Shown: positions 1-6,913, counted from the first letter of the stretch. The stretch is DNA of 7,894 nt from MKRK01 sp001896915 (GCA_937973935.1 CALJJF010000075.1:1-7894), one strand, 5' to 3'. Notes: a model not told the origin generated them from the letters alone. Program-made: numbers and translations.

Positions 1-528
1 ATTATGATGCCCGGTGCCGACGGCTTGGAGGTTTGCCGCAAAATTAGAGACAAGGTTCACTGCCCTATTTTGTTTGTCACTGCAAAAGGACGCACTCTTG
101 ACACCGTTTTAGGACTTGAAATCGGCGCTGATGATTATATTACAAAGCCTTTTGTGGTTGAAGAACTGGTTGCAAAGGTGAAAGCACATCTGCGCCGCGA
201 AAAAAGAAGCCAAGGTTTACAAGAGAATACCATGACTGTTGGTGATCTAACCATTATCAGAGACAGTTTTGAAGTTAAAAAAGGCGGAATGTTACAAGCG
301 CTGACTACAAGAGAATTTCAATTGCTTTTGTATTTGTGCGACAACATTGGTAAGGTTTTGACTAAGGAACAGATCTTTGATGCTGTTTGGGGTATGGATT
401 ATGCCGACATTGGCAGTGTTACAGTGACAATTAAAAATCTGCGAGATAAAATCGACCCGGAAAACCACATGATAAAAACGGTATGGGGTGTAGGTTATAA
501 GCTTGTGCGAGGTGAAGTCACAACATGA
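1..528 (+). CDS. OmpR-family response regulator, 5' truncated
   Basis: This is the C-terminal part of a two-component response regulator; the gene enters from the left edge, and the ATG at position 4 is internal. Reading starts inside the receiver domain at I-M-M-P-G-x-D-G-L-E, so the phosphoacceptor Asp, which normally lies just before this motif, is off the window. The conserved receiver Thr (LFVTAK) and Lys (YITKPF) are present. After a short linker, a winged-helix DNA-binding domain of the OmpR/PhoB type follows: LTTREFQLLLYL, then the VTIKNLRDKI recognition-helix region, ending in the wing VWGVGYKL. The receiver wording resembles SpaR/NisR/VanR regulators of lantibiotic or cell-wall stress responses; this is inferred from remembered family sequences. 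The stop codon overlaps the kinase start in an ATGA, indicating translational coupling. The gene is AT-rich, unlike the - strand operon. Confidence 0.93.
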   Translation: MMMPGADGLEVCRKIRDKVHCPILFVTAKGRTLDTVLGLEIGADDYITKPFVVEELVAKVKAHLRREKRSQGLQENTMTVGDLTIIRDSFEVKKGGMLQALTTREFQLLLYLCDNIGKVLTKEQIFDAVWGMDYADIGSVTVTIKNLRDKIDPENHMIKTVWGVGYKLVRGEVTT

Positions 529-1847
529 GTATTCGGTTTAAAATTCCATTAATTATGCTGGTTGCTTTCATTTTAAACATAGCTATTTTAATGACTTATT
601 ATAAGGTATATTTGTCTGGCAAGGTGGAACTATACCAGCAGAATATGGACAAAGTTGTTTCTGAAACAGCTGATCAGATTGCCAGCGAAATAAACGGGAA
701 AAATATTGATTATGCAACGGATTTTTTGACAAACTTTGAAAATCCACGAGATTTTACATTTAGTCTCAAAAACGTGCAAACCGATAAAACAACCGCTTGG
801 TACCAGAATAACAGCCGTCATTTGGGTTTTACCAAAGCAGAAACTGTCACGCTTTCTAACCAAATTTATATTTTTCAAGTTCAAAAACAGGTTGAGCTTT
901 TTAAGTTAACCTCTCATAGCGTATTCAATAATCTTTTATATTTTGAAATATCTGTTTTATTTGTCATATTTTTATTGGTTGGCGTTGTGATCCATTTTCG
1001 GTATGTAACTGCTTTATTAAAACTTGACAGTAAAATGAAGCGGTTTAAAAGCGGAGAATTTATATCAGCAACAGTTGGTAGTCGTGACGAAATTGGTCAG
1101 CTTGAAGAAAGTTTTTCAAAGCTTTCCATGACGCTTTGCGAGGAAAAGCAGCTACAAAACCGGATTATTGCTTCTATTTCTCATGATATAAAGACACCTT
1201 TGACTTCTGTGTTGGGATACAGCGAGCGTATTACAAAAAAAGAACTGACGATAGAAAAACAAAGGAAATATATTGAAACCATTTATAATCAGGCAAAGGA
1301 TATTGAAGCTATTGTGGATGAATTTGATGATTATTTAGGTGCTTCACTTCCAAATAAGGGTGAGCAACGAAACTATTCCGTTAATTATCTTCGCAAAATG
1401 TTACAAGATGAATATGCATCACAGCTCTCTGAGCAACACATTTTATTTTTAGTTGAGAATAAATGTGAAAATCACAGAGCAATTCATATTGATCTTTTAA
1501 AGCTGCGCAGAGTATTTGCCAACATTATCGGCAATAGTATACGACATGCCAAAGTCAAGGACGTAAAAATCAGCCTCACCACTGAATCATCTCAGGGGCA
1601 TTTGTTTTTCACATTAGCAGATAACGGCGGTGGTGTCAGTGACAGTGATTTACCTCACATTTTTGAGCCGTTTTATACCTCGGACAAAAGCAGACGTGTA
1701 TCAGGGCTTGGTCTTTCAATCTGCAAACAAATAATAGAAGGACAAGACGGAACAATTACAGCGTTTAATAACGATCAGGGCGGATTATCTGTGCAAATGT
1801 CTTTCACGGGCATTGAGTTATCCTATAATAACAAAACGGCTACTTGA
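525..1847 (+). CDS. Sensor histidine kinase (SpaK/NisK-like), partner of the upstream regulator
   Basis: This membrane-bound sensor kinase of 440 residues phosphorylates the response regulator encoded immediately upstream (4-bp ATGA overlap). Two membrane helices are visible, at about 7-25 and 137-158, enclosing an extracytoplasmic sensor region of about 110 residues that I cannot assign to a ligand. A HAMP-like linker follows (about 160-212, containing RDEIGQLEESF). The H-box is SISHDIKTPLTSVLGY with phosphoacceptor His220. The ATP-binding domain shows an N-box (N333 and N337 in FANIIGNSIRHA), a G1 box (ADNGGG, about 365-370), an F-box (IFEPFY, about 379-384) and a G2 box (GLGLSICKQI from about 394), so all catalytic motifs are intact. 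The HDIKTPLT form is typical of Firmicute kinases that sense antimicrobial peptides, but no target transporter or immunity gene is in the window, so the signal is unknown. Confidence 0.94.
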   Translation: MSIRFKIPLIMLVAFILNIAILMTYYKVYLSGKVELYQQNMDKVVSETADQIASEINGKNIDYATDFLTNFENPRDFTFSLKNVQTDKTTAWYQNNSRHLGFTKAETVTLSNQIYIFQVQKQVELFKLTSHSVFNNLLYFEISVLFVIFLLVGVVIHFRYVTALLKLDSKMKRFKSGEFISATVGSRDEIGQLEESFSKLSMTLCEEKQLQNRIIASISHDIKTPLTSVLGYSERITKKELTIEKQRKYIETIYNQAKDIEAIVDEFDDYLGASLPNKGEQRNYSVNYLRKMLQDEYASQLSEQHILFLVENKCENHRAIHIDLLKLRRVFANIIGNSIRHAKVKDVKISLTTESSQGHLFFTLADNGGGVSDSDLPHIFEPFYTSDKSRRVSGLGLSICKQIIEGQDGTITAFNNDQGGLSVQMSFTGIELSYNNKTAT

Positions 1848-2259
1848 ACCTTAACCTTTTGTCTTTAGTATATAATTAGTAAAAGCATCATAAATGAAAA
1901 GATAATACATATCATAACCGGTTGAATTCTTCATTTAGCGATATTCTGGAATATGCAAACAACATAATAAATCGCTCCGGATTTGACAAAACGAAAAATG
2001 TTATATCAGTGTGTGCATAAAGATACGTTTTTCAAATCACATTTTGCCTTTTAGAATAAATTCATCATAAGAAACAACAAATCCGAACCCGTCATCCATA
2101 AGGATATTCTGGTTCGGATTATATTGCTTTGGTGCGGGTGTTCATAACGCAAGTTAAAATTTATTTATCAAAAAACGGGCAGTACATACATATTCCATTG
2201 TTTTACCATAATTTTAAATTGTTTACCAACATTATATAATATTGTGGAGTTAGAATGGC
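1848..2259. other. AT-rich convergent intergenic region, no convincing gene
   Basis: This 412-bp stretch separates the convergent ends of the histidine kinase and metQ. It is very AT-rich and holds no ORF with both a ribosome binding site and family resemblance. It contains one clear hairpin (2080-2120, listed separately). A 32-codon frame at 1922-2020 reads like plausible protein (SDILEYANNIINRSGF) but has no ribosome binding site; it could be a gene remnant. I see no tRNA, riboswitch or insertion-sequence end. Confidence 0.7.
2080..2120. terminator. Hairpin between convergent genes, probable terminator
   Basis: AATCCGAACC (2080-2089) pairs perfectly with GGTTCGGATT (2111-2120), giving a 10-bp stem. 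The 21-nt loop contains a second small hairpin, ATCC (2094-2097) against GGAT (2102-2105). On the - strand the stem is followed by a T-rich run (TTGTTGTTTCTT), which fits termination of the metQ-proximal transcript. On the + strand the following sequence (ATATTGCTTT) is a weaker tail. It lies 139 bp beyond the metQ stop and 232 bp beyond the kinase stop, so termination could be bidirectional. A conserved structured element is an alternative. Confidence 0.55.
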
Positions 2260-3111
2260 TTATTTAATCTTGGCAGGGATGACCTTGCCTTTGTACTTAT
2301 CTGCGATGAATTTGCGGGTGTCGTCGGACTGCAGCGCTTTTACGAGCTTATCCACCGCGGCACGCTTGTCAGCGGCCAAGTCGCTGCGGACGGCGACGAT
2401 GTTGGCATAAGGGGAATCCTCGCCTTCTTTGAAAAGGACGGTGGAGGTGATGCCCGCTTCCAGCGCTTTATTCACATTGGTGATAAACACGTCAAAATCG
2501 CCTTTGGTGGGAATGATCGTGGCGCTGTCAAGCTCGACCAGCTCGATGGGTTTGAGGTATTCCTTTACATTGGTTTTGGACGCCTTCAGGTTTTTAGACG
2601 CGGTATCGTCCAGCTTGATGAAACCGGCGATTTCGAGAATTCTCAAGGCACGGTATTCATTCGTGGCATCGTTCGGAATGGCAACTTTGGCCTTCGCCGG
2701 AACTTCCGCAACGGTTTTGTATTTATCGGAATACGCGCTGATGGGTTCCACATGGATGTCGCCCACGTTGATCAGATGACCGCCGTTTGTGGTGTTCCAT
2801 TCGCTCAAATACGGATAATGCTGAAAGAAATTGAAATCAACCTCTTTGGATTCGGTACGCTCGTTGGTGGTGGCATCTGCCGCTGTTGACACCAGATTGA
2901 TGATAACACCCTCCGCTGCCAGTTTGTCTTTTACATAATTGACAAGCTCGCTGTGAGGAACCAAGTCAACAATGCCTTTGATTTCAACGCTTTTTGCCGT
3001 GGTTGCCGCTGTTGTGCCCTCTGTGGAGGTTTTTGCTGTTTTGGATGTGCAGGCTGTCAGGCTTGTGAGAGCCAGCACAGCCAAAAGAATCAGGGAAATA
3101 ATTTTTTTCAT
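2260..3111 (-). CDS. metQ: MetQ/NlpA-family methionine-binding lipoprotein
   Basis: This is the substrate-binding lipoprotein of a MetNIQ-type importer; it captures D/L-methionine or a related amino acid outside the membrane and delivers it to MetI. The 283-residue protein starts with a lipoprotein signal peptide: basic MKK, a hydrophobic stretch and lipobox L18-T-A-C21, with Cys21 the predicted lipidated residue. A Thr/Ala/Ser-rich linker follows, then an NLPA domain with the family signatures DLVPHSELV, DFNFFQHYPYL and VAIPNDATNEYRALRIL. The ATG is supported by AAAGGAGT about 10 nt upstream. It is the last gene of the - strand operon, 30 bp after metI. The family also includes binders of other amino acids and dipeptides, so methionine is the most likely ligand rather than a proven one; the adjacent metI and metN support it. 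Confidence 0.92.
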   Translation of the reverse strand: MKKIISLILLAVLALTSLTACTSKTAKTSTEGTTAATTAKSVEIKGIVDLVPHSELVNYVKDKLAAEGVIINLVSTAADATTNERTESKEVDFNFFQHYPYLSEWNTTNGGHLINVGDIHVEPISAYSDKYKTVAEVPAKAKVAIPNDATNEYRALRILEIAGFIKLDDTASKNLKASKTNVKEYLKPIELVELDSATIIPTKGDFDVFITNVNKALEAGITSTVLFKEGEDSPYANIVAVRSDLAADKRAAVDKLVKALQSDDTRKFIADKYKGKVIPAKIK

Positions 3112-3141
3112 AATAATTTTACTCCTTTAATATGTAATATT

Positions 3142-3852
3142 TTAAACAAGATGCCGTTTTTTCAAAATAAGCTTGGATGCAAAGTCACCGGCAAACTGGA
3201 TAATCTGCACCGTAATAATCAAAACATACACACAGGCAAACAAAACCTCGTGCTGGAACCGCTGAAAACCGAACCGCACAGCAATGTCACCAATGCCGCC
3301 CGCGCCGAAATTTCCTGCCAGCGCAGTCATGGAAATAATGGCAATGACCGCAACCGTGAAGCCCCGGATCAAAGACGGAAGCGTTTCCGGAAGAAGCACA
3401 AACACGATGGTCTGCAAATGATTGCTCCCCATTGATTTTGCCGCTTCGATCTTTCCTTTTGCGATTTCCAGCAAGCTGCTTTCTACAACGCGGGCATACA
3501 TCGGAATGCAGGAAGCCGCCAGTGCAATAATGCAAGAATTCATCCCGTAGGATTTTCCGAACACCATTCTCGCCACCGGGATCATAAGAATAATCATAAT
3601 CATCTGCGGTAAGGAGCGTAAGCAGTTGATGAGCCAACCCATGCCGGCGTTGAACGGCCGCACGGGGCGAAGCCCGTCTTTTGCGGTCAACGTCATGACA
3701 ATGCCCAGAAGAAGGCCGAACACCAGTGTAATAAAGGAAGCAATGAATGTCATATAAAGCGTATCCGCAGTGGCGGGACAGATATCCTTCCACACCTTTG
3801 GGGAAAAGGACGCCTTGAAAACCTCCCAAAACGGGGTATTTAATAAGCTCAT
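3142..3852 (-). CDS. metI: MetI-family methionine ABC transporter permease
   Basis: This is the membrane-spanning subunit of the methionine importer and forms a homodimeric channel driven by MetN. It is 236 residues, slightly longer than the roughly 217 of the Escherichia coli protein, with about five predicted helices (near 33-55, 74-97, 104-122, 157-178 and 203-222). The cytoplasmic EAA coupling loop that docks on the ATPase is clear: EIAKGKIEAAKSMGSNHLQT at about 129-148, with E137-A-A and G142. The motif MTALAGNFGAGGIGDIAVRF (about 175-194) is characteristic of MetI. The ATG overlaps the metN stop in ATATGA, and its ribosome binding site (GGAAGGAGG) lies within the last metN codons, so translation of the two should be coupled. 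A second - strand reading frame at 3287-3874 overlapping this gene is a shadow. Confidence 0.94.
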   Translation of the reverse strand: MSLLNTPFWEVFKASFSPKVWKDICPATADTLYMTFIASFITLVFGLLLGIVMTLTAKDGLRPVRPFNAGMGWLINCLRSLPQMIMIILMIPVARMVFGKSYGMNSCIIALAASCIPMYARVVESSLLEIAKGKIEAAKSMGSNHLQTIVFVLLPETLPSLIRGFTVAVIAIISMTALAGNFGAGGIGDIAVRFGFQRFQHEVLFACVYVLIITVQIIQFAGDFASKLILKKRHLV

Positions 3853-4637
3853 ATTCCGCTTCCTCCTTCCACACTGCTTTCCTGCAGCTCTGAATATACC
3901 TTTAAAAACATTTTACCCGTGGTACTGTTGGGATTTGCGAAAATGTCTCTTGTTTTACCGGTTTCGCTGATGATGCCGTCTTCCAGCACCGCCATGTTTC
4001 GGGTGGTGTATTTGATGACATCCAGCTCATGGGTGATCAACAAAATGGTCAGCCCCATTGTTTTGTTGATATCCTTAAGAAGCTCCAAAATGCTGAGAGT
4101 GGTTTGCGGGTCAAGGGCGCTTGTGGCTTCGTCGGAAAGAAGAATGTCCGGGTTGTTTGCGAGCGCTCTGGCAATGCCGACCCGCTGTTTTTGGCCGCCC
4201 GAAAGCCCCGCAGGGTAGGCAGTCAGCTTATCCTGCAAGCCCACCACTTCTGCGATTTCTTTGACGCGCCGGTCACGTTCCGCTTTTTTGATGCCGCGGA
4301 TGGCGAGAGGAAAGGCAATATTTTTATACACCGTTTTGGCTTCAAACAAATTGAAGGTCTGAAAAATCATGCCGATTTTCTGCCGTGCTTTGCGAAGCTG
4401 GGATTTGGACAGACTTGTCATGTCAACACCGTCGATGACAACACGACCGGCATCCGGCGTTTCCAGCCGGTTGATGCATCGGGCCAGTGTGGACTTGCCC
4501 GCACCGGAAAGCCCGATGATTCCGAAAACATCGCCTTTGGGAATTTCCAGCGATATTCCCTTCAAAACCTCCAAACGCTCACCCTTGACCGTAAAGGATT
4601 TGGACAAGTTTTGAATCGTAATATACGGCTTTTCCAA
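3849..4637 (-). CDS. metN: MetN-type methionine ABC transporter ATPase, short form without NIL domain
   Basis: This ATPase powers the MetI/MetQ importer. From the TTG start it has 262 residues. Motifs are in order and intact: Walker A GLSGAGKST (42-50), Q-loop in IFQTFNLF (about 91-98), signature LSGGQKQR (145-152), Walker B ILLSDE (165-170) followed by ATSALDP as in MetN, and switch His203 in LITHE. I chose TTG at 4637 because GGGAGG sits 7 nt upstream and the family N-terminus (PYITIQNLSKSF) begins right after it; ATG at 4658 is the main alternative, and an ATG at 4772 would overlap the acetyltransferase by about 100 bp. Typical MetN is about 340 residues with a C-terminal NIL (ACT-like) domain that binds methionine and inhibits transport. 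Here the protein ends just after the ATPase fold and runs directly into metI, with no sign of a frameshift. Confidence 0.92.
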   Translation of the reverse strand: MEKPYITIQNLSKSFTVKGERLEVLKGISLEIPKGDVFGIIGLSGAGKSTLARCINRLETPDAGRVVIDGVDMTSLSKSQLRKARQKIGMIFQTFNLFEAKTVYKNIAFPLAIRGIKKAERDRRVKEIAEVVGLQDKLTAYPAGLSGGQKQRVGIARALANNPDILLSDEATSALDPQTTLSILELLKDINKTMGLTILLITHELDVIKYTTRNMAVLEDGIISETGKTRDIFANPNSTTGKMFLKVYSELQESSVEGGSGI

Positions 4638-4644
4638 ATCGTTT

Positions 4645-4650
4645 CCTCCC
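4645..4650 (-). promoter_or_regulatory. Ribosome binding site that fixes the metN TTG start
   Basis: GGGAGG (within AAAAGGGAGG) lies 7 nt upstream of the TTG at 4637. It is the strongest Shine-Dalgarno match near the start and argues against the longer frames beginning at 4658 or 4772. Confidence 0.7.
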
Positions 4651-4674
4651 TTTTGCATTGCTTCACTCTCTTTG

Positions 4675-5172
4675 TTACAAAACTTTTTCAAAATAACCCG
4701 CATCCAGCCAGCAATCAAATTTATAGCCCACTTCATGAAGTACACCCGTTTCCCGAAACCCGAGCTTTTCATGAAATCGTTTGCTTGCCTCGTTGGGATA
4801 GCCGAGAATGGCTATCACCTTATGAAACCCGCTTTGCTTCAAATCATTTAGCACCACTTGGTACAGCTTTGTACCAATGCCGCTGCCTTCGAATCCCTGT
4901 TTTACATACACACTGGTTTCCGCGGTATAGCGAAACGCAGCCCGCTCATGAAACGGATGGGCATAAGCATACCCCACCGTTTCACCGCCCTGCTCCGCAA
5001 CATAATAAGGAAACCCGAGTTGAAAATGATAAGTCTCCACTCTTCTGCGGATTTCTTCCACATCGGGTACTTCAGTTTCAAAGGTTACCCAAGTGGTTTC
5101 CACATAGGGTGCGTATATTTCTCTCAGTGCCTTTGCGTCCTTGGGTTGTACGGTGCGAATATTCAGTGCCAT
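4675..5172 (-). CDS. GNAT N-acetyltransferase of the phosphinothricin / methionine-derivative class
   Basis: This cytoplasmic protein of 165 residues probably transfers an acetyl group from acetyl-CoA to the amino group of an amino acid or analogue. The layout follows the PAT/MnaT (YncA)/MddA family: IRTVQPKDAKALREIYAPYV near the N-terminus, TFETEVP (30-36), RAAFRYTAETSVYV (about 78-90, with Glu85 in the family's T-x-E-x-S-V-Y-V motif), the acetyl-CoA loop GSGIG (96-100), and NEASKRFHEKLGF (127-139) followed by HEVGYKFDCWLD. In the acetyl-CoA loop the usual Arg/Gln three residues before the first core Gly is Glu95. Family members act on phosphinothricin, methionine sulfoximine, methionine sulfone or methionine. 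The ATG at 5172 is chosen because AAAAGGAG ends 8 nt upstream; a TTG at 5196 would place that site inside the gene. It lies 66 bp after nifH and 37 bp before metN, so a methionine-related substrate is a reasonable inference. Confidence 0.88.
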   Translation of the reverse strand: MALNIRTVQPKDAKALREIYAPYVETTWVTFETEVPDVEEIRRRVETYHFQLGFPYYVAEQGGETVGYAYAHPFHERAAFRYTAETSVYVKQGFEGSGIGTKLYQVVLNDLKQSGFHKVIAILGYPNEASKRFHEKLGFRETGVLHEVGYKFDCWLDAGYFEKVL

Positions 5173-5180
5173 ACCGGTTT

Positions 5181-5188
5181 CTCCTTTT
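5181..5188 (-). promoter_or_regulatory. Ribosome binding site that fixes the acetyltransferase start
   Basis: AAAAGGAG lies 8 nt upstream of the ATG at 5172. It favours the 165-residue protein over an in-frame TTG start at 5196. Confidence 0.7.
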
Positions 5189-5238
5189 ATCGTCAATTGC
5201 CGTTAAAATTTATAGCCTTCGGCAGATGATCATTGACT

Positions 5239-6093
5239 TTAAATACGGTAATCGTCTTCTATGGAATCCAGAAGCCCGAATTCCAGCAGAATTTCTTCCA
5301 GCCGTTCTTGCTTCATGGGTTTCGGAACCGTGAAATTGGTGTTCCCGTCAATGGCAGCGGCAAGGCTGCGGTATTCGTTTGCCTGCTTGTCTTCCGGCGC
5401 ATATTCAATTACGGTTTTGCGGTTGATTTCCGCCCGCTGTACAACATTGTTGCGGGGCACAAAATAAATCAGACGGGTTCCCAGTTCTTTGGCAAAGGCT
5501 TCTAACAGCTCCCGCTCCCTGTCCACATTTCGGCTGTTGCAGATGATACCGCCCAGGCGAACACCGCCCTTTTGCGCGTATTTGGCAATGCCCTTTGCAA
5601 TGTTGTTGGCGGCATACAGAGCCATCATCTCACCGGAAGCGACGATGTAAATCTCCTTCGCCTTTCCTTCGCGGATCGGCATAGCAAATCCACCGCAGAC
5701 CACGTCACCCAATACGTCATAAAACACATAGTCCAGCTCATCGGTGTAGGCACCCAGCCGTTCCAACAGCCCAATGGAGGTAATGATCCCCCGCCCGGCA
5801 CAGCCAACGCCCGGTTCCGGTCCGCCTGATTCCACACACTTGATGTCGCCGTAGCCTGTTCGCATGATATTGGACAGCTCCAGTTCGTCACCAACGGTGC
5901 GAAGTGTGTCAAGCACAGTACGCTGGGCAAGTGTGCCCAGCAACAGCCGGGTAGAATCCGCTTTGGGGTCGCACCCCACCACCATAATTTTTTTGCCGCT
6001 CTCTGCCAAGCCTGCCGTCAGGTTTTGGGTGGTGGTGGACTTGCCGATACCACCCTTGCCGTAGATTGCGATTTGTCTGATTTCTTTTGCCAT
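5239..6093 (-). CDS. nifH: Nitrogenase iron protein (NifH) homologue, dinitrogenase-reductase type
   Basis: This is a homodimeric [4Fe-4S] ATPase that passes electrons to a nitrogenase-type catalytic partner. The 284-residue protein has every hallmark: P-loop GKGGIGKST (12-20), switch I DPKADST (42-48), cluster-ligand Cys98 in GPEPGVGCAGRG with Arg101 at the ADP-ribosylation position, switch II DVLGD (126-130), second cluster Cys133 in VVCGGFAMP, then SGEMMALYAANNI and FVPRNNVVQRAE. An Asn (215) replaces the Asp usual in FVPRDN. Wording such as YGDIKCVESGG, YAPEDKQA and VPKPM resembles AnfH and the anaerobe (cluster II/III) branch more than classical NifH or the divergent chlorophyllide and F430 enzymes. 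The ATG has AAGGAGT about 9 nt upstream and lies 13 bp after the ABC ATPase stop. No nifD, nifK, nifB or glnB follows; the next gene is an acetyltransferase. The partner, and therefore the reaction, is unknown. It may be nitrogen fixation or a nitrogenase-like reduction of a sulfur compound. Confidence 0.93.
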   Translation of the reverse strand: MAKEIRQIAIYGKGGIGKSTTTQNLTAGLAESGKKIMVVGCDPKADSTRLLLGTLAQRTVLDTLRTVGDELELSNIMRTGYGDIKCVESGGPEPGVGCAGRGIITSIGLLERLGAYTDELDYVFYDVLGDVVCGGFAMPIREGKAKEIYIVASGEMMALYAANNIAKGIAKYAQKGGVRLGGIICNSRNVDRERELLEAFAKELGTRLIYFVPRNNVVQRAEINRKTVIEYAPEDKQANEYRSLAAAIDGNTNFTVPKPMKQERLEEILLEFGLLDSIEDDYRI

Positions 6094-6106
6094 GTTTGGA
6101 AACTCC

Positions 6107-6913
6107 TTAAATCATATATTCGGGTTGGGGATTTGCACTGGCCATGTGCAGTGTTTCGAGAATGTCACGCCGCAAGGATAAAAATTCAGACCCGCCCCGA
6201 TGCCGGGGGTGCGGCAGTCCGACTTCGATAATCTCTTTGATCTTTCCGGGTCGTGGTGTCATCACAACAATTCGGTCGGACAGATAAATCGCCTCGTCCA
6301 CATCATGGGTTACCAGAATCATTGTGGTGCTATTCTTTTTCCAAAGCTCCAGCAGCTTATCCTGGATGTCCGCACGGGTAAAGGAATCCAGTGCCCCCAT
6401 TGGTTCATCTAGCAACAGTACGTTGGGGTTGTTGATCAGCGCCCGGGCAATGGCAACGCGCTGTGCCATTCCGCCCGAAATCTGGTGGGGATATGATTTT
6501 TCAAATCCGTTCAATCCGATCAAAGTAACATAATCGGCCACTTCGTCTTTGTTTTGGCGGTGAACGCCCCGGGCCTTCAAACCGGCGGCAATGTTTTGTT
6601 CCACTGTCAACCATGGAAACAGGCTTCCCTGCTGAAACACATAGCCCCGTTGCGGTGCCGGTTGTGTGATGGCTTCTCCATTCAAAATCAGCTGACCCGA
6701 CTGGGGGGTATCCAACCCCGCAATCAGTCGCAGCAGCGTGGTTTTGCCACAACCCGAGGAACCGATGATGGACAAAAATTCACGCCGGTTGACGGAAAGG
6801 CTCACGTTTTGCAATGCCTCCACCGTATTGTCCTCATCGTCAATGTAAGTGCGGTTGACCGAATCAATCTGCAATATCACCTTGCTTAGAACGGATAAGG
6901 GTTGCTCACTCAT
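6107..6913 (-). CDS. NitT/TauT-family ABC transporter ATPase (TauB/SsuB/NrtD-like)
   Basis: This is the energy-coupling subunit of an importer for sulfonates, taurine, nitrate or similar anions. In 268 residues it shows Walker A GSSGCGKT (51-58), Q-loop YVFQQGSLFPWLTVEQNI (91-108), signature ISGGMAQR (145-152), Walker B VLLLDE (165-170), D-loop GALD (173-176) and switch His203 in VTHDVDEAIYLSDRIVVM. The SLFPWLTV and VDEAIYLSDRIVVMTPRPG wording is typical of the taurine/nitrate/sulfonate group. Its ATG overlaps the permease stop (ATGA), so the two are translationally coupled partners. The substrate cannot be read from the ATPase; the nearby methionine genes make an organosulfur compound plausible. 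The nifH start follows 13 bp downstream, a spacing that suggests co-expression of transporter and reductase. Confidence 0.92.
   Translation of the reverse strand: MSEQPLSVLSKVILQIDSVNRTYIDDEDNTVEALQNVSLSVNRREFLSIIGSSGCGKTTLLRLIAGLDTPQSGQLILNGEAITQPAPQRGYVFQQGSLFPWLTVEQNIAAGLKARGVHRQNKDEVADYVTLIGLNGFEKSYPHQISGGMAQRVAIARALINNPNVLLLDEPMGALDSFTRADIQDKLLELWKKNSTTMILVTHDVDEAIYLSDRIVVMTPRPGKIKEIIEVGLPHPRHRGGSEFLSLRRDILETLHMASANPQPEYMI

Noticed and set aside
2219..2260. Promoter (TATAAT at 2235-2240) driving a + strand ORF into metQ
   Set aside because: The best upstream -35-like box (TTGTTT) is only about 10 bp away, and the resulting frame is a short antisense shadow of metQ.
2953..3435. + strand frame with a cysteine-rich start (CRGCRCCALCGG)
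   Set aside because: It looks like a metallothionein-like or toxin-like peptide, but it is the complement of the Thr/Ala-rich metQ linker and signal peptide and runs antisense into metI; no ribosome binding site was seen.
3287..3874. - strand frame of 195 codons overlapping metI
   Set aside because: It is an alternative frame of metI with no recognisable domain; metI has full family motifs and a coupled ribosome binding site.
4638..4772. Extended MetN N-terminus from the ATG at 4772
   Set aside because: It would overlap the acetyltransferase by about 100 bp and adds 45 residues with no family resemblance, while a strong ribosome binding site precedes the TTG at 4637.
5173..5238. Promoter or SAM-type riboswitch before the acetyltransferase/metNIQ genes
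   Set aside because: The 66-bp gap contains a TATAAA-like box (in GGCTATAAATTTT) but no acceptable -35 at the right distance, and it is far too short for an S-box riboswitch.
4029..5333. Long + strand open frame of 434 codons
   Set aside because: It lies antisense to metN, the acetyltransferase and the nifH end, all of which have clear family motifs; the translated text is low-quality and shows no domain.
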